Positions 36,776 to 45,448 of a stretch of DNA of 64,000 bases are shown here, one piece after another (within the stretch, counting starts at the first letter, position 1; each line of letters opens with the position of its first letter). Source of the DNA: Neodiprion pinetum (taxonomy: Eukaryota > Arthropoda > Insecta > Hymenoptera > Diprionidae). The translations under genes and the position numbers were made by a program. The DNA is taken from assembly GCF_021155775.2 (NCBI RefSeq), contig NC_060232.1, positions 29,457,922-29,521,921 of the forward strand, written 5' to 3'. A model generated the notes under the pieces. That model was not told the DNA's origin. It did no database searches and was given only the letters and a program-made list of their open reading frames with translations.

Positions 36776-39700
36776 GCGACAGGCAATAAATTATCACGAT
36801 TAATATGTTCAGCTGTTTTTTAAAACAAGAAATCAAGCAACTTTTAATCAATACGACGACCTTTAAATGGCTTCTATGTAATACAGGGACGAAAAATAAG
36901 GCAATTCTGTTTTCGAGATCTCGCTCGAAATTCAAATTACTATCCCAAGTTCACCTTTTCGAGTCTCACTTTCCACATTTAAGGCATCGAACGTAAGACT
37001 TTGAAACGTCTCGTTGTTACTGAAAAATTGTATTTAAGATGAGAAAAACGCGGTAGCGTCGCACCTTTCTTTGATCTAATCTTGACGATGTACCGCAATA
37101 TGCTGCAGACACATGTTGTAAATCATTTGCATACGTTTGAAATGATCTGATCACAGGGACGTTTATCTAACCGTTTTATGCAGATAAATAATTACGAAAT
37201 ACGTAATACGGTTCAAATTTCCTCTACAGCTACGTATCTACAATAATATCGATAATGTTGCCAAAATCTTTTTGATAGAACGTGAAAGCCGAGACTGTTA
37301 AATAAAATAACATAATTTCCACCATGCTAAGTATTAGGCAAATATTTTTTCGAATCAATAAATTAAAATCTGCCAGTGACTATTGAAATAAGCATATTCT
37401 GCCGGGATCGAAGTAGTTGTTTTTTGCAATTTTTCAATTATATGCATCGTCCACGTTTTTTTTTAATTTTTCCCTTACATTACAGATTGTTCGATTGGAG
37501 ACCAGAACCAATGCGCGGCGAGCCTCAAAAGTGTGAACGAGTTGTCGTTATAAAAAATCTCTTCAGCCCAGCTGATTTCGACCAGGAAGTTACTCTGCTT
37601 CTCGAGTATCAGCAGGATTTGCGAGCCGAATGTTCGAAGTGCGGTGACGTCAAGAAAGTTGTCCTTTACGACGTGAGTACATAAATTCCGTTGGAATAAA
37701 ATAAGTGAAATAAAAAGCTAGAAAAAAAAGAGACATCGTAAAAATCATCAATCGATCCCTTCTTCGGGAACGTGACATGAATCTGCACGTTCAGCTGCGA
37801 GGTTGATTAATCAAGAGACAAGTTGCGTAACACAGGTGCGTAAAACTAATTAATTGCTCATTGTTCGTACGCAGTTAGGTGCGGGCTGGATGATTTTTCA
37901 TTGTAAATTAAGTTTCATTCGGAACGTTGAACTGCACTGGGTGTGATTCATTGAGCAACGGCTTCGTTGAATTAATTATGTACCTATACCTGTCCTACGA
38001 GGAAATAAAAAGAAAGTCGAGAGAAAAACTGATGCATACAAAAACGTTCGAACATGACTTCCTGTGTAAGTTTTTCAAATCACTGAGACAAATTCTGGAA
38101 TACATGAAAGCTGAGGAAATACTTAGCGTGTTAAACTAATCTGTTTTTCGAAGAAATACGGTTTTAAATTTTGCAACGCACGCAGCTTGATCGGTGATTC
38201 GTGCCATCGCAAATCTTGCATATCTGCCTAGAGGCGGTACGCTGATTTATGTAATCGAGGAAACGGAAACGGATATTGCTTTTCGTAGCCTTGTTTGTCA
38301 AACAGGTACCTAATTAGCACAATTTTATACCGTACACGATAAGCTGGTGATAATACAATCTTATAATGATATGAATATATGTATATGGAATGTTATATAG
38401 GTGTAATGAACAAATGTAAGTATGTGCCGATTAAGTACGGAAGTTTTCGACAGGTCTGATATTTTATCAGGGGAAAACATTTTTTTATCACCTTTCGCCG
38501 ACCAACAAAACCAAAAAATCAAGGAGAAATATAAATAACTAAGGATCGCAGTCGCGAATTTGCGGCGGAATCACTCATAAATGCAGTACTAATACTAAAA
38601 AATTTATTTCGTTATAGCAAAAAGTATTCATCTTTATTTCCGGAGCATTCTCTCTCGTGTCCGTTTAGCAATGCATATGTATAATCTTACGTGCATCTCT
38701 CCTAAACGAATTGAACAGCGTTTTATTAATTCGAAGCGCAGTTCCTGTGTTGATTTTAATTTAATGTGATATTCCTAAAATCCATTGGAAGCAATTCTAT
38801 ACTGAGTCGTATTTTGATACGGTAGAAAAGAAACGAAAGGAATTGAAAGACAAAGGAATTCTTAAATTCATCGGCTCTCGAGGTATTTGCTACTTACATA
38901 AAATTTGCTATCACGCGGTCTCTACGAATTTCATTCGGTTGTTGCGAATGTCGTTTTCTAGATTGATTTGACAATTTTGACACTTTTCACTTACCTTTGT
39001 AATGCAGTTATTTGATAACAATGTTATGTTTGCACGATTACGTTCAACTATTGTTATGCATTAGGGTCTTTCAGAAAAAAATAATGTGCAATTTTCCATC
39101 ATGGCACCCGCTAAAAAGTTTATTTAGGTTAAAAGTAAAATTCTGTCGAAAGATGAGCGTTCTACGTTATGTGGAAGATCGCGCTCAGTTGATTTTTTAT
39201 TTTTATGAATTTTTTTAAATTTGTCAAGTAACGCGAATAAATTTTTTTTTATTGCTTACATCAATCACGCCGCAAAGGAGACCCACACTTGTAATACCAA
39301 GTCTCCAGTTGATGTTTGAGAAGTTTATTTGACGACTTTTTTATTAGTCATTCAGTCTGATAAAATAGTTACAATTTTGCGTGAACTTTTAATTTCGGAG
39401 AATAAGATTCCCGGTTGATATATCGTTGTGTTATGGATCGTGATTCTTGGGTTGAATATAGAGGACCACGACGTGTTTCTTCACAGATTCAAAATAATGT
39501 GACGAAAAAGTGAAAAATCAAATGAGCGCGATCTTTCACGTAACGTAGAACGCTCATTTTTTCACAGAATCTTTCTTTTAACCTGAACAAAATTTTTAGT
39601 GGATATCATGGTGGAAAATCGTAACTTATTTTGTTCAAAAACACTGGCTATAAATATACGTCATCCTCCAGTGATACTTACGCTTGATCGCAGCAGTGTG

Positions 39701-42700
39701 ACGAGTGAAAACCGTTGTGTCCACAACTGTTCCCTGTTTTTCTTTACGGTTCATTTATTATTTTCCCTGCCCTGAACTTGTACCGGGTTTCTCGGTCATG
39801 CGAAGAGCCTCGCTTTGAACGATGTAATTTCATCCTCCACACACAAAGGCTTGTCCATCCACGTTGCTTTACGTATGCACGTTTTTGCTTTATCATTTTA
39901 ATTTCATCCGTACTGTTTCACTCGTTCGAGTTCTTTGCTACAGCTCGAGCGATTTAAAACTTGTACGCGAAGTAACTTCTGGTTCATCGATATTTGTTTT
40001 ATTGCTTATTCGTAATTACAATAAAACATACGATTTTAGGGATAATAGAGGTACTGTAATAATCATTCCTTATAGAATAGTGGGAGATCATATGATTTCA
40101 ATACGAATTGTGGTATTCGTTTTACGGATTTTCTGACGGTCTAGTTCACGCCTATGTTGTACAAGAGTTCGAATCCTAGAAGAGAAAAACTGTAGATCTA
40201 TTTTATAACAGAGCTGTTATACAAGTGCGCAAGCAGGGTGAATCAGGCGCCGCGGCGCCGGGACGAACGGCTGATGCTTTTAACATTTTTTTTTTATTAT
40301 TCGTTATTATTACTACTCAGCCAGTGTAAATCATTGAGAAATTGAACAGTACCTATTCTCATTCCACATTTGAATTATTAATAACTCTGACATAAGATCC
40401 TGGACTCTACTCACGGTTCAATGGTTTGGAATACTCGTACCTACCAACCTACTAAACTTTCATGGTTAATAAAATGGCTATAAATAATTCGGCTGATCAC
40501 TCCTATAGTAACATGATAGGTACATCGAGACAACAGCAATTGCTACGAACAATTTTGCTAGCTCCGAATTGATGAAATTGATCTGCAAAACAAGCTGTCA
40601 ATGATTTCTCAACTTGTATAATATTTGGTTTGTTTTTTAACGAGTCTGATGCTAGCGCAATTATAAACTGAGAAAAAACTGGTCAAGTTCCTTACACTTT
40701 TTGTAAACTCAAATAATTATGCAATTTATGAGAAATTTTTTTCTGAGTTTTGAATCCGCCATTTAACTTTTAGTGCAGCAAGAAATTTCGACTGGTGTAT
40801 CCAAGCTTTTGGCCGGTAGTGTATGTTATTAATAAATATAAGCTATGTAAGAGTTTTTCCTTTTTTCGCGACATTTTTCTCACCGCATCTCATATGCCTG
40901 CAACTACCATAGACATGATACATGTCTTAAGCATGGCATAGGGATGCTCAACTCTTTTTTTGTCGGGAAATCCAACTGATTCGAAAATTTATATTCACCG
41001 ACGAGCGTATTGTTTAGAATAAGTATCATGCGTATTTAAAGATTACTATTTGAAACAACTAATATTCAGTAGTTACGTAGCTTAAAATAATGTTATGAAT
41101 GTACGAGAATTTTTATAAAATGACCGGAAAAATACGCTAATTTTCAATTCCCGTGCTGCTGGACCACCCTGTTACAAAACCTACGTGAACCTAGGACCCG
41201 ACTTGAAAAAACCTAACTATTTTTTGTTGATTCTTGTAGGTTTTTGGAGGTAGTTGTTTGTAGTAAATTCCCAAGGAACTACAAACAAAAAAATCGGTAC
41301 CACAAACGACTAGAAACGATTCTGAAGCGAGTAGGACGTTTATAGTAAATTTTGCAGGAACTACAAACGAAAAAAAATGGTACTACAAACAACTACAAAC
41401 GTTTTCGAAGCGAGTTGGACGTTTGTAGTAAATTTTGGAGGAATTTTAAACGAAAGAAATTGTACTACAAACAACTACAAAAGATTCCGAAACATTAGTT
41501 GACAGCAGGGCCACAGAAATTCTAGCTAAAAAAAAGAAAAAAAAAAAAAAAGTATCTTTCTTTCCTTTTTACTACGAACGAAAATATCTTCACTACAATC
41601 AACTAAAAACGATTCTGTACGGAAATCTACCGATAAATTCGATTTTTTTCAAAATGGGGTGCTGACATTTTTTCAATCCCTTATATTTTTTTTTTTGGCA
41701 CTACTACAAACGAAATCATTGTTACTACAAACAACTACCCACAAGAATCAACAAAAAATAGTTAGGTTTTTTTTAAGTCGGGTGCTAGGTTCACATAGGT
41801 TCTTATAAATAATTGTAAGCGTATTGGTCGCGCCGGCCTGAAATTTTGCAAAATATTCACAAAGGTCTACTGTATCAAAGCAGACCCTATTTTGTAAAAA
41901 ACTTCACTATCGTAAATAATCATAAAACCATCAACTAATCTAAAACAAATATACGAGATCACAGCATCTTGAACACGATAGCCGGACGTAATAATTGAAA
42001 GGTTTTCGTTTACCGTATCACGCGTCGACCAAATTCTTCGACCGTCTAATATTTTTACGGAAAAAAACGTGCGATATGCAATAATGTACGCGTTACGCAG
42101 CGTAGCCGTTGGTAAATCGCACGTATCATAAACTACGATAGAGACAGGTAATTGTGATTGAGATAAACACGCATATTTCACCCGAAGACTTTGCCGCCCT
42201 ACGCTTCAAATTACTCATTTCAAAATAACAAGCAAATGTCGGAAAAAAATATTTCCTACCCAATCGTATCAGCGGATGGATGGTACGGAGAGCTACAATT
42301 AATTAGAATTTCAAGCGTATATCTAATATGACACCATAACATAACTCCCGAGCCTTGTCGTCAGAACGAATAAAAAAATTCAAACACGCGCACATATACG
42401 TACACTTATAATTTCTATATTTAAACGCTAGTTCAGTCAGTCAAGGAGATTGCATAATTCGTCTTCCGTATAATGTACGTAGGCGCCTATGTAGCTGTAC
42501 GGTAGGTATGTATAATATTAAAATTACCAGACCTTGTGGAATTCGACATTGAACGGGAATTTTCATGTATGAGGAGGTGGAGATTCTGACTGCAGTTATT
42601 AGAGTTATAACAAACGTGCAGGAATATTTTAACAGGCTTCGAAGTTTAAGCATTGTAATTCTACGAATGTCCAGCAAAGGGCAAGGACTTGATTGACCTG

Positions 42701-45448
42701 ATTCAGCGTGACATTTTTTCTTTATGATCCGATTTCCAAAGGCTTATGATTTAACTATTCAATTCACAGGGAAGATATAAGGTCATTATTTGTGAGAAAA
42801 GGAAAAGGACAAATTATAGAACGATATTAGATTTATTAGAATGGAATCATCGGGAACGTGGCAACGAAAAGAGAAACGATTTAATGAATAAGATTCCTAA
42901 CGACATTATACAATTTAAATTAATAACGTTCGATTGCTTGAGCCATATTAGCGTGTATAAAAAATGTTAACAAATGGTATCATTTACAGTAAATAGTATA
43001 ATGCCGAGGCGTTTGTATAATCGGAAAAGTGTGTCGAAAAACACAAAAGTAGATAACGACGCATTAATAAAGGAAACTGAGTATGAAGAAGACAAATTGT
43101 ATGAAGCCAACATGCATTTTTTGTTTTTTTGAGAGGCGTCATTCCTCAAATTTTAAGAAAATATGATGATGGCTCAAGAAAATCTGAAAAATAGGAATGA
43201 AGTTTAATCTTACACTTGACATGTTATATCTTATATACGCTGAATCTGTAATTGCGACACGACATGGCTGTGGGTCACCGTCTCAATGTCGTCAGTTTTA
43301 TGGGGTCAGGTCGGTCCTTTGGTTGATTAATGGCTTATTTCACCATCAGACCTTCTTTTTTACTTTTTTTTTTATTCTTGTCGTTGTCGTTGGGTTTTTT
43401 CTTTTTTCTGTCTCTGTTACACCGCCATCGTTGGCGGTGTTGTACGAAAGACTTACACACCGTTGTACAAAACTTGAATACAACCTAGAGTGGCAGAGCT
43501 GTGTTGAACTATCGAACATTCGATCGTCCTGATTAATTAACTTCAATTCACTTGGCGATGAAATTTTGGCGCCAGTTCTTACATTCTCTTGTACGCTCTT
43601 ACACGAATTATATTATATGTAGTATACTGTGTGTGTATGTGTGCCTGGGTATACATGAGTACGATATATTCTTACCAACTGATATGTTCCACACCGCGGT
43701 CGAATGTAGGAAAGTCATTGACCCACATTATGGGGCAAACTAATTGTAATTTAATTTGACAGCCTCGCAGGAGGAAAAAAAAAAACTTGTGTAGGATCCA
43801 AGTTTTTTTTGCGAGTCAATAAATTTGAGTGGGTCATCGATGTTTTCATTTATCGTCTCGATGTTGGGTTTGGATATTATTTTTCTTATTATTTTCAGAT
43901 CTCATTTATACTAGACATTCGTTGCTATTATTATTATTATTATTTTTTTTTTACTTTTTTGCTGTATCATTTAGTATATTTTTATTATTAAGGTCAGTAG
44001 AAATCTTTGATCAGAATAGCTTCGTACTGATACATGTTTGTTTCATTTTCTGTTGTACCAAATGCGAAAGAAACGTTTTGAAAAATGGCAAAAACTGTGT
44101 TACTTTGATTTATAAAGAAAAAAAGACGCACGAATCGAGAAATAGCAATATTACTGTTAGATTTACACAATCTCTGTGAAAGATATATTATACATGCATG
44201 GTTAACAGAATATAGTTTTTTCTTAGCCATCGACTAGTTTGCACTATCTTTCATTTCATAGCTGCATTAATTTTATTACGTCGCATTTTTTTTTATCCCT
44301 TGTAAAGATAAGGACAGAGTTTATCTACCAGTAGTACATCCATTGCGCGAATGAAATAGTCACTCAGCTCTGACAGTCTCTAACATTCGAAATTTATTGC
44401 TTCATATTCTTATCAAGAAGGTTTGGACTCTGTATAATCTATACCACTAAAATTGTTATTAAGTGCTTGTAACAAGATATTGTTCGCCTATGTTTCGGAC
44501 CTTATAGTTAATTTCGACACATTTTATTCTCATTACAAGTTCTATTTTGTGTCTAGGAAATCGAGTATAATGTAATAATTAATTGTACGTCTTTTGTAAT
44601 TTTTAGAGACACCCCGAGGGCGTTGCTCAAGTCACATTCAAGGAACCAGCTGAGGCGCAAGCTTGCATACAGCTGTTGAATGGGCGCTGGTTCGCCCAGA
44701 AGAAGATATCGGCTGAAATATGGGATGGAAAGACCAAGTACAAGTGAGTTTCTCCTACAGACGGATTGCCTTTTTTTACCGACCGTTTAGTCGTAAGCCT
44801 TGTGCGTCTTTTCCTACTCCGGAGTCGGCTTCTACAATATCGGTCGCAGGCGTTTTTGCCGGATGATGGTAACCTTGTCCCATCGCGGTACAGAGTCGTC
44901 CTTCAACTGACATGAGACTCCACCGAGTCTCTCGATCCGCAGACAGTTACGACCAGCCGATAAAGCATTTTGTGCAAATCAATACTGATTCGTTTACTTT
45001 TCTGCAGCATTTTCATGACCATGATATAAAAATGACCACATTTATCGATTGTAGGTATGTTTGAAATTGTTTTGCATGATTTTTGAAGTATGAATTCGAA
45101 TAGCTTTTTATTCTGTTGCATGACAGATCGATTTTCATGACGCGCCGAAACGAATATTCAAAATTGATATCAACTGACGAAATTATGCAACTTGAGAGGA
45201 TTTTTTTTCGTGTAAACTTTGTCTTTGATAACTTGAAGAGTTGAAGCTGGTCTCTGTTTGCGGGGAATCTTTCACGTTTGCTCTGCAACCTTGGTTTTCT
45301 TTGCTTAAGAATCGTCGAAACGGAGGCCGAGATTGAGGAGCGCATCGCGAAATGGGACAAGTTTTTGGACGATGAAGATGACAAGAAGGAAGCCGCCAAG
45401 AAGAAGGCGGCAGAGGACAGGGAGGCGGAACAAAAAACTGCAGTCTAA
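9304..45448 (+). CDS. HTATSF1: HTATSF1 (Tat-SF1/CUS2) splicing factor, complete
   Basis: HTATSF1 is a nuclear RNA-binding protein that binds SF3B1 and acts with U2 snRNP. The CDS is join(9304-9863, 10118-10316, 10399-10758, 33150-33316, 37486-37672, 44607-44743, 45310-45448): 1749 nt, 582 residues, all phases consistent. It has an acidic N-terminus. Two WW/OCRE-like tyrosine-rich motifs follow (132-160, YTEPGTGRKLIWNTEQNAW; 223-253, YTDPNDGSVYMWDRDKNAWF). RRM1 is at about 316-402 (RNP2 VYITGL, RNP1-like GDALVTYI). KLFDWRPEP leads into a UHM-type RRM2 at about 447-530 with the diagnostic Arg-Trp-Phe at 518-520. The tail is short and charged, without the long acidic extension of the vertebrate protein. 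Intron 3 is 22.4 kb, splits RRM1 and hosts an antisense lectin gene. Confidence 0.95.
10118..10316 (+). CDS. HTATSF1: HTATSF1 coding exon 2 (motif 2)
   Basis: The acceptor ATTGCAG ends at 10117. Another in-frame AG ends at 10126 and would drop three codons. The exon encodes the strongly conserved YTDPNDGSVYMWDRDKNAWF and ends FPK at donor GTGATT. Confidence 0.9.
10399..10758 (+). CDS. HTATSF1: HTATSF1 coding exon 3 (first part of RRM1)
   Basis: Exactly 120 codons, phase 0 on both sides. ARYQMSYGF continues the motif-2 region, then a Lys/Glu helix, then RRM1 from NTAVYITGLP to DALVTYIK. The acceptor is CTTTTCAG and the donor is GTAGGA. Confidence 0.95.
11657..11687. repeat. TA/TG-rich microsatellite
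   Basis: Imperfect TATA/TGTA tract just beyond the lectin 3' end. Confidence 0.6.
11733..11738 (-). terminator. Likely lectin polyadenylation signal
   Basis: AATAAA on the minus strand (TTTATT on plus), about 92 bp past the lectin stop codon. Confidence 0.5.
11830..12100 (-). CDS. Lectin last exon: Pro/Ser/Lys tail and stop
   Basis: The acceptor TTCCACAG ends at 12101. It encodes RWAPGAEASDRLYPIQPKG to FPLSNFFDEEVLLKN, with stop TAG at 11832-11830. The phase matches the preceding exon. Confidence 0.75.
11830..13682 (-). CDS. C-type lectin-domain protein with polybasic tail, nested; 5' exon not found
   Basis: Exons join complement(13401-13682, 12559-12792, 12255-12489, 11830-12100) with consistent phases (1, 1, 2), about 340 residues visible. 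The first exon enters in phase 1 with TVLAQYSPQSVQ, which looks like the end of a signal peptide (cleavage near VLA/QYS), so a start exon is missing upstream. A long-form C-type lectin domain follows, with six cysteines (YECPEG, RDCFYF, HFHC, WHCAV, RECIKE, YICHT) and WIGA in place of WIGL. No EPN or QPD sugar-specificity triplet and no canonical WND are present, so classical Ca-dependent sugar binding is unlikely. The domain is followed by a polybasic segment (GRQRKHRGGKERKQR) and a Pro/Ser/Lys-rich tail ending EVLLKN. NRT and NET sequons are present. Probably secreted or extracellular matrix; the precise function is unknown. Confidence 0.85.
12255..12489 (-). CDS. Lectin exon: polybasic linker
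   Basis: After acceptor ATTTTCAG the exon encodes GKGRKRPPGHAGRQRKHRGG, then a NET sequon and RRRPGRTPKR. Arg and Lys dominate. The donor is GTGAGA. The low-complexity composition makes it less certain than the domain exons, but the phase agrees on both sides. Confidence 0.75.
12559..12792 (-). CDS. Lectin exon: second half of CTLD
   Basis: Encodes RPFERWIGAKFNWPEMKWTW, then YKWHCAVINPRRNYRW and the last two cysteines (REC, YIC). The acceptor is TTTCTCAG and the donor is GTACGG. At the position of EPN/QPD the sequence is YNGFGNLKFKN. Confidence 0.87.
13401..13682 (-). CDS. Lectin exon: mature N-terminus and first half of CTLD
   Basis: The acceptor CTTCCAG ends at 13683. It encodes TVLAQYSPQSVQVPEIPTF, an NRT sequon, then MRRYECPEGFVRLKRDCFYF and the WQEAHFHCRDRHSTLATL helix. 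The donor is GTAAGT at 13400. Confidence 0.85.
15335..15510 (+). repeat. Dispersed repeat, copy A
   Basis: Shares an ordered series of words with 30560-30735: TTTCAA.GAGTTG, AAAGGTG.GAAG.AACGATTTTTCC, CATCGTTACA, AACGTTA. Same orientation, 15 kb apart, roughly two thirds identical by eye. No terminal repeats identified. Confidence 0.5.
21450..21469. repeat. Poly-A tract
   Basis: A run of about 20 A in the large intron. No retroposon body recognised upstream. Confidence 0.7.
26841..27533. mobile_element. MULE-like non-autonomous element with long TIRs
   Basis: A 693-bp element flanked by a perfect 9-bp direct repeat, ACTTTCGAC (26832-26840 and 27534-27542). The termini are inverted: CAGTGCTGTACGATTTAGCC at left mirrors GGATAAATCGTACAGCGCT at right. 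The inverted similarity reaches inward about 200 bp, rich in CCGGC/GCCGG and GTTAGC words. A 9-bp duplication plus long TIRs suggests Mutator-like elements. No transposase ORF. Confidence 0.8.
29723..29757. repeat. Short tandem repeat, CTCTCAAT unit
   Basis: About four copies of an 8-bp unit with minor variation. Confidence 0.7.
30560..30735 (+). repeat. Dispersed repeat, copy B
   Basis: Second copy of the repeat at 15335-15510, with AAAGGTGCGAAGTAACG and TCGTTACAGTAACGTTATT as the clearest shared blocks. Confidence 0.5.
32500..33020. repeat. Degenerate TTCGGAA-rich tract
   Basis: TTCGGAACTTT/TTCGGAATTTT and close variants recur more than eight times, in both orientations at the left end (TTCCGAA). 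It resembles a decayed tandem repeat. It ends about 130 bp before HTATSF1 exon 4. Confidence 0.5.
33150..33316 (+). CDS. HTATSF1: HTATSF1 coding exon 4 (end of RRM1)
   Basis: After a 22.4-kb intron, the acceptor TGTTTTCAG leads into VESVNLALHLLDGSQIRG and SVQRAKFQMKGKYDP, the second half of RRM1. A Lys-rich helix ends the exon at donor GTAAGT. Confidence 0.95.
35364..35989. mobile_element. Long-TIR MITE, copy 1
   Basis: About 626 bp with inverted ends of roughly 120-150 bp. GATGAGCGTTCTACGTTGTA followed by GATCGCG at left mirrors CGCGATCTTCCACATAACG and AGAACGCTCATC at right. TCCACNGTGGCA-like words sit near each outer edge. The centre (AGTCTCCAGTTGAT on the reverse strand) matches copy 2. 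No transposase. Confidence 0.8.
36741..36771. repeat. CT dinucleotide microsatellite
   Basis: About 15 uninterrupted CT units. Confidence 0.95.
37486..37672 (+). CDS. HTATSF1: HTATSF1 coding exon 5 (start of UHM RRM2)
   Basis: Residues 429-491: KLFDWRPEPMRGEPQKCERV, then VVIKNLFSPADFDQE and ECSKCGDVKKVVLYD. The acceptor is ACATTACAG and the donor is GTGAGT. Confidence 0.95.
39065..39644. mobile_element. Long-TIR MITE, copy 2, inverted to copy 1
   Basis: The same TIRs (GATGAGCGTTCTACGTTATG at left, ACGTAGAACGCTCAT at right). The internal block AAGTCTCCAGTTGATGTTTG, then AAGATTCCCGGTTGATATAT and GTTGTGTTATGGATCGTGAT, is the reverse complement of copy 1. Ends resemble AGNGTNTTTC. Confidence 0.8.
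40570..40823. mobile_element. Tc1/mariner-like terminal fragment
   Basis: The right edge reads CTGGTGTATCCAAGCTTTTG then GCCGGTAGTGTA. Reversed, this is the typical Tc1-family TIR pattern (CACTACCGGCCAAAAGCTTG GATACACC) ending at a TA. I found no matching left TIR, so it is probably a solo or decayed end; the left limit is arbitrary. Confidence 0.5.
41179..41801. mobile_element. Long-TIR element with internal tandem repeats
   Basis: About 623 bp. TIRs of about 75 bp: CCTACGTGAACCTAGGACCC and GACTTGAAAAAACCTAAC at left mirror GTTAGGTTTTTTTTAAGTCG and GGTTCACATAGG at right, and both contain ATTTTTTGTTGATTCTTGT or its complement. It encloses three tandem units of about 82 bp. No ORF. Confidence 0.75.
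41262..41505. repeat. 82-bp tandem repeat, three units
   Basis: Units begin AGTAAATT at 41262, 41344 and 41427 and share GGAACTACAAACRAAAAAA, GGTACTACAAACAACTA and CGAAGCGAGT. Inside the element at 41179-41801. Confidence 0.8.
44607..44743 (+). CDS. HTATSF1: HTATSF1 coding exon 6 (UHM Arg-Trp-Phe)
   Basis: Residues 492-537: RHPEGVAQVTFKEPAEAQAC and LLNGRWFAQKKISAEIWDG. R518-W519-F520 is the UHM pocket that binds tryptophan-containing ULM ligands. The acceptor is TTTTTAG and the donor is GTGAGT. Confidence 0.95.
44744..45309 (+). other. HTATSF1 intron 6
   Basis: A 566-bp intron. Nothing recognised in it. Confidence 0.8.
45310..45448 (+). CDS. HTATSF1: HTATSF1 last coding exon (charged tail, stop)
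   Basis: The phase-2 acceptor CTTAAG ends at 45309. The exon encodes ETEAEIEERIAKWDKFLDDE and a Lys/Glu-rich tail ending QKTAV, with stop TAA at 45446-45448. ERIAKWDKFL parallels the helix after RRM2 in the human protein. Confidence 0.9.

Larger units (their letters stand above)
33317..37485 (+). other. HTATSF1 intron 4
   Basis: A 4.2-kb intron with a long-TIR MITE (35364-35989) and a CT microsatellite (36741-36771). No other gene seen. Confidence 0.8.
37673..44606 (+). other. HTATSF1 intron 5
   Basis: A 6.9-kb intron holding the second long-TIR MITE copy (39065-39644), a Tc1-like end (to 40823) and a tandem-repeat element (41179-41801). No exon recognised. Confidence 0.8.

Noticed and set aside
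35277..39218. Similar peptides (KMSVLR..DRA) encoded in both MITE left TIRs
   Set aside because: The similarity follows from the shared TIR DNA; the frames are short and not part of a transposase.
40155..40180. tRNA B-box-like AGTTCGAATCC
   Set aside because: No A-box or acceptor stem can be drawn around it. The same holds for GGTTCGACGCCC at about 14247 and 35050.
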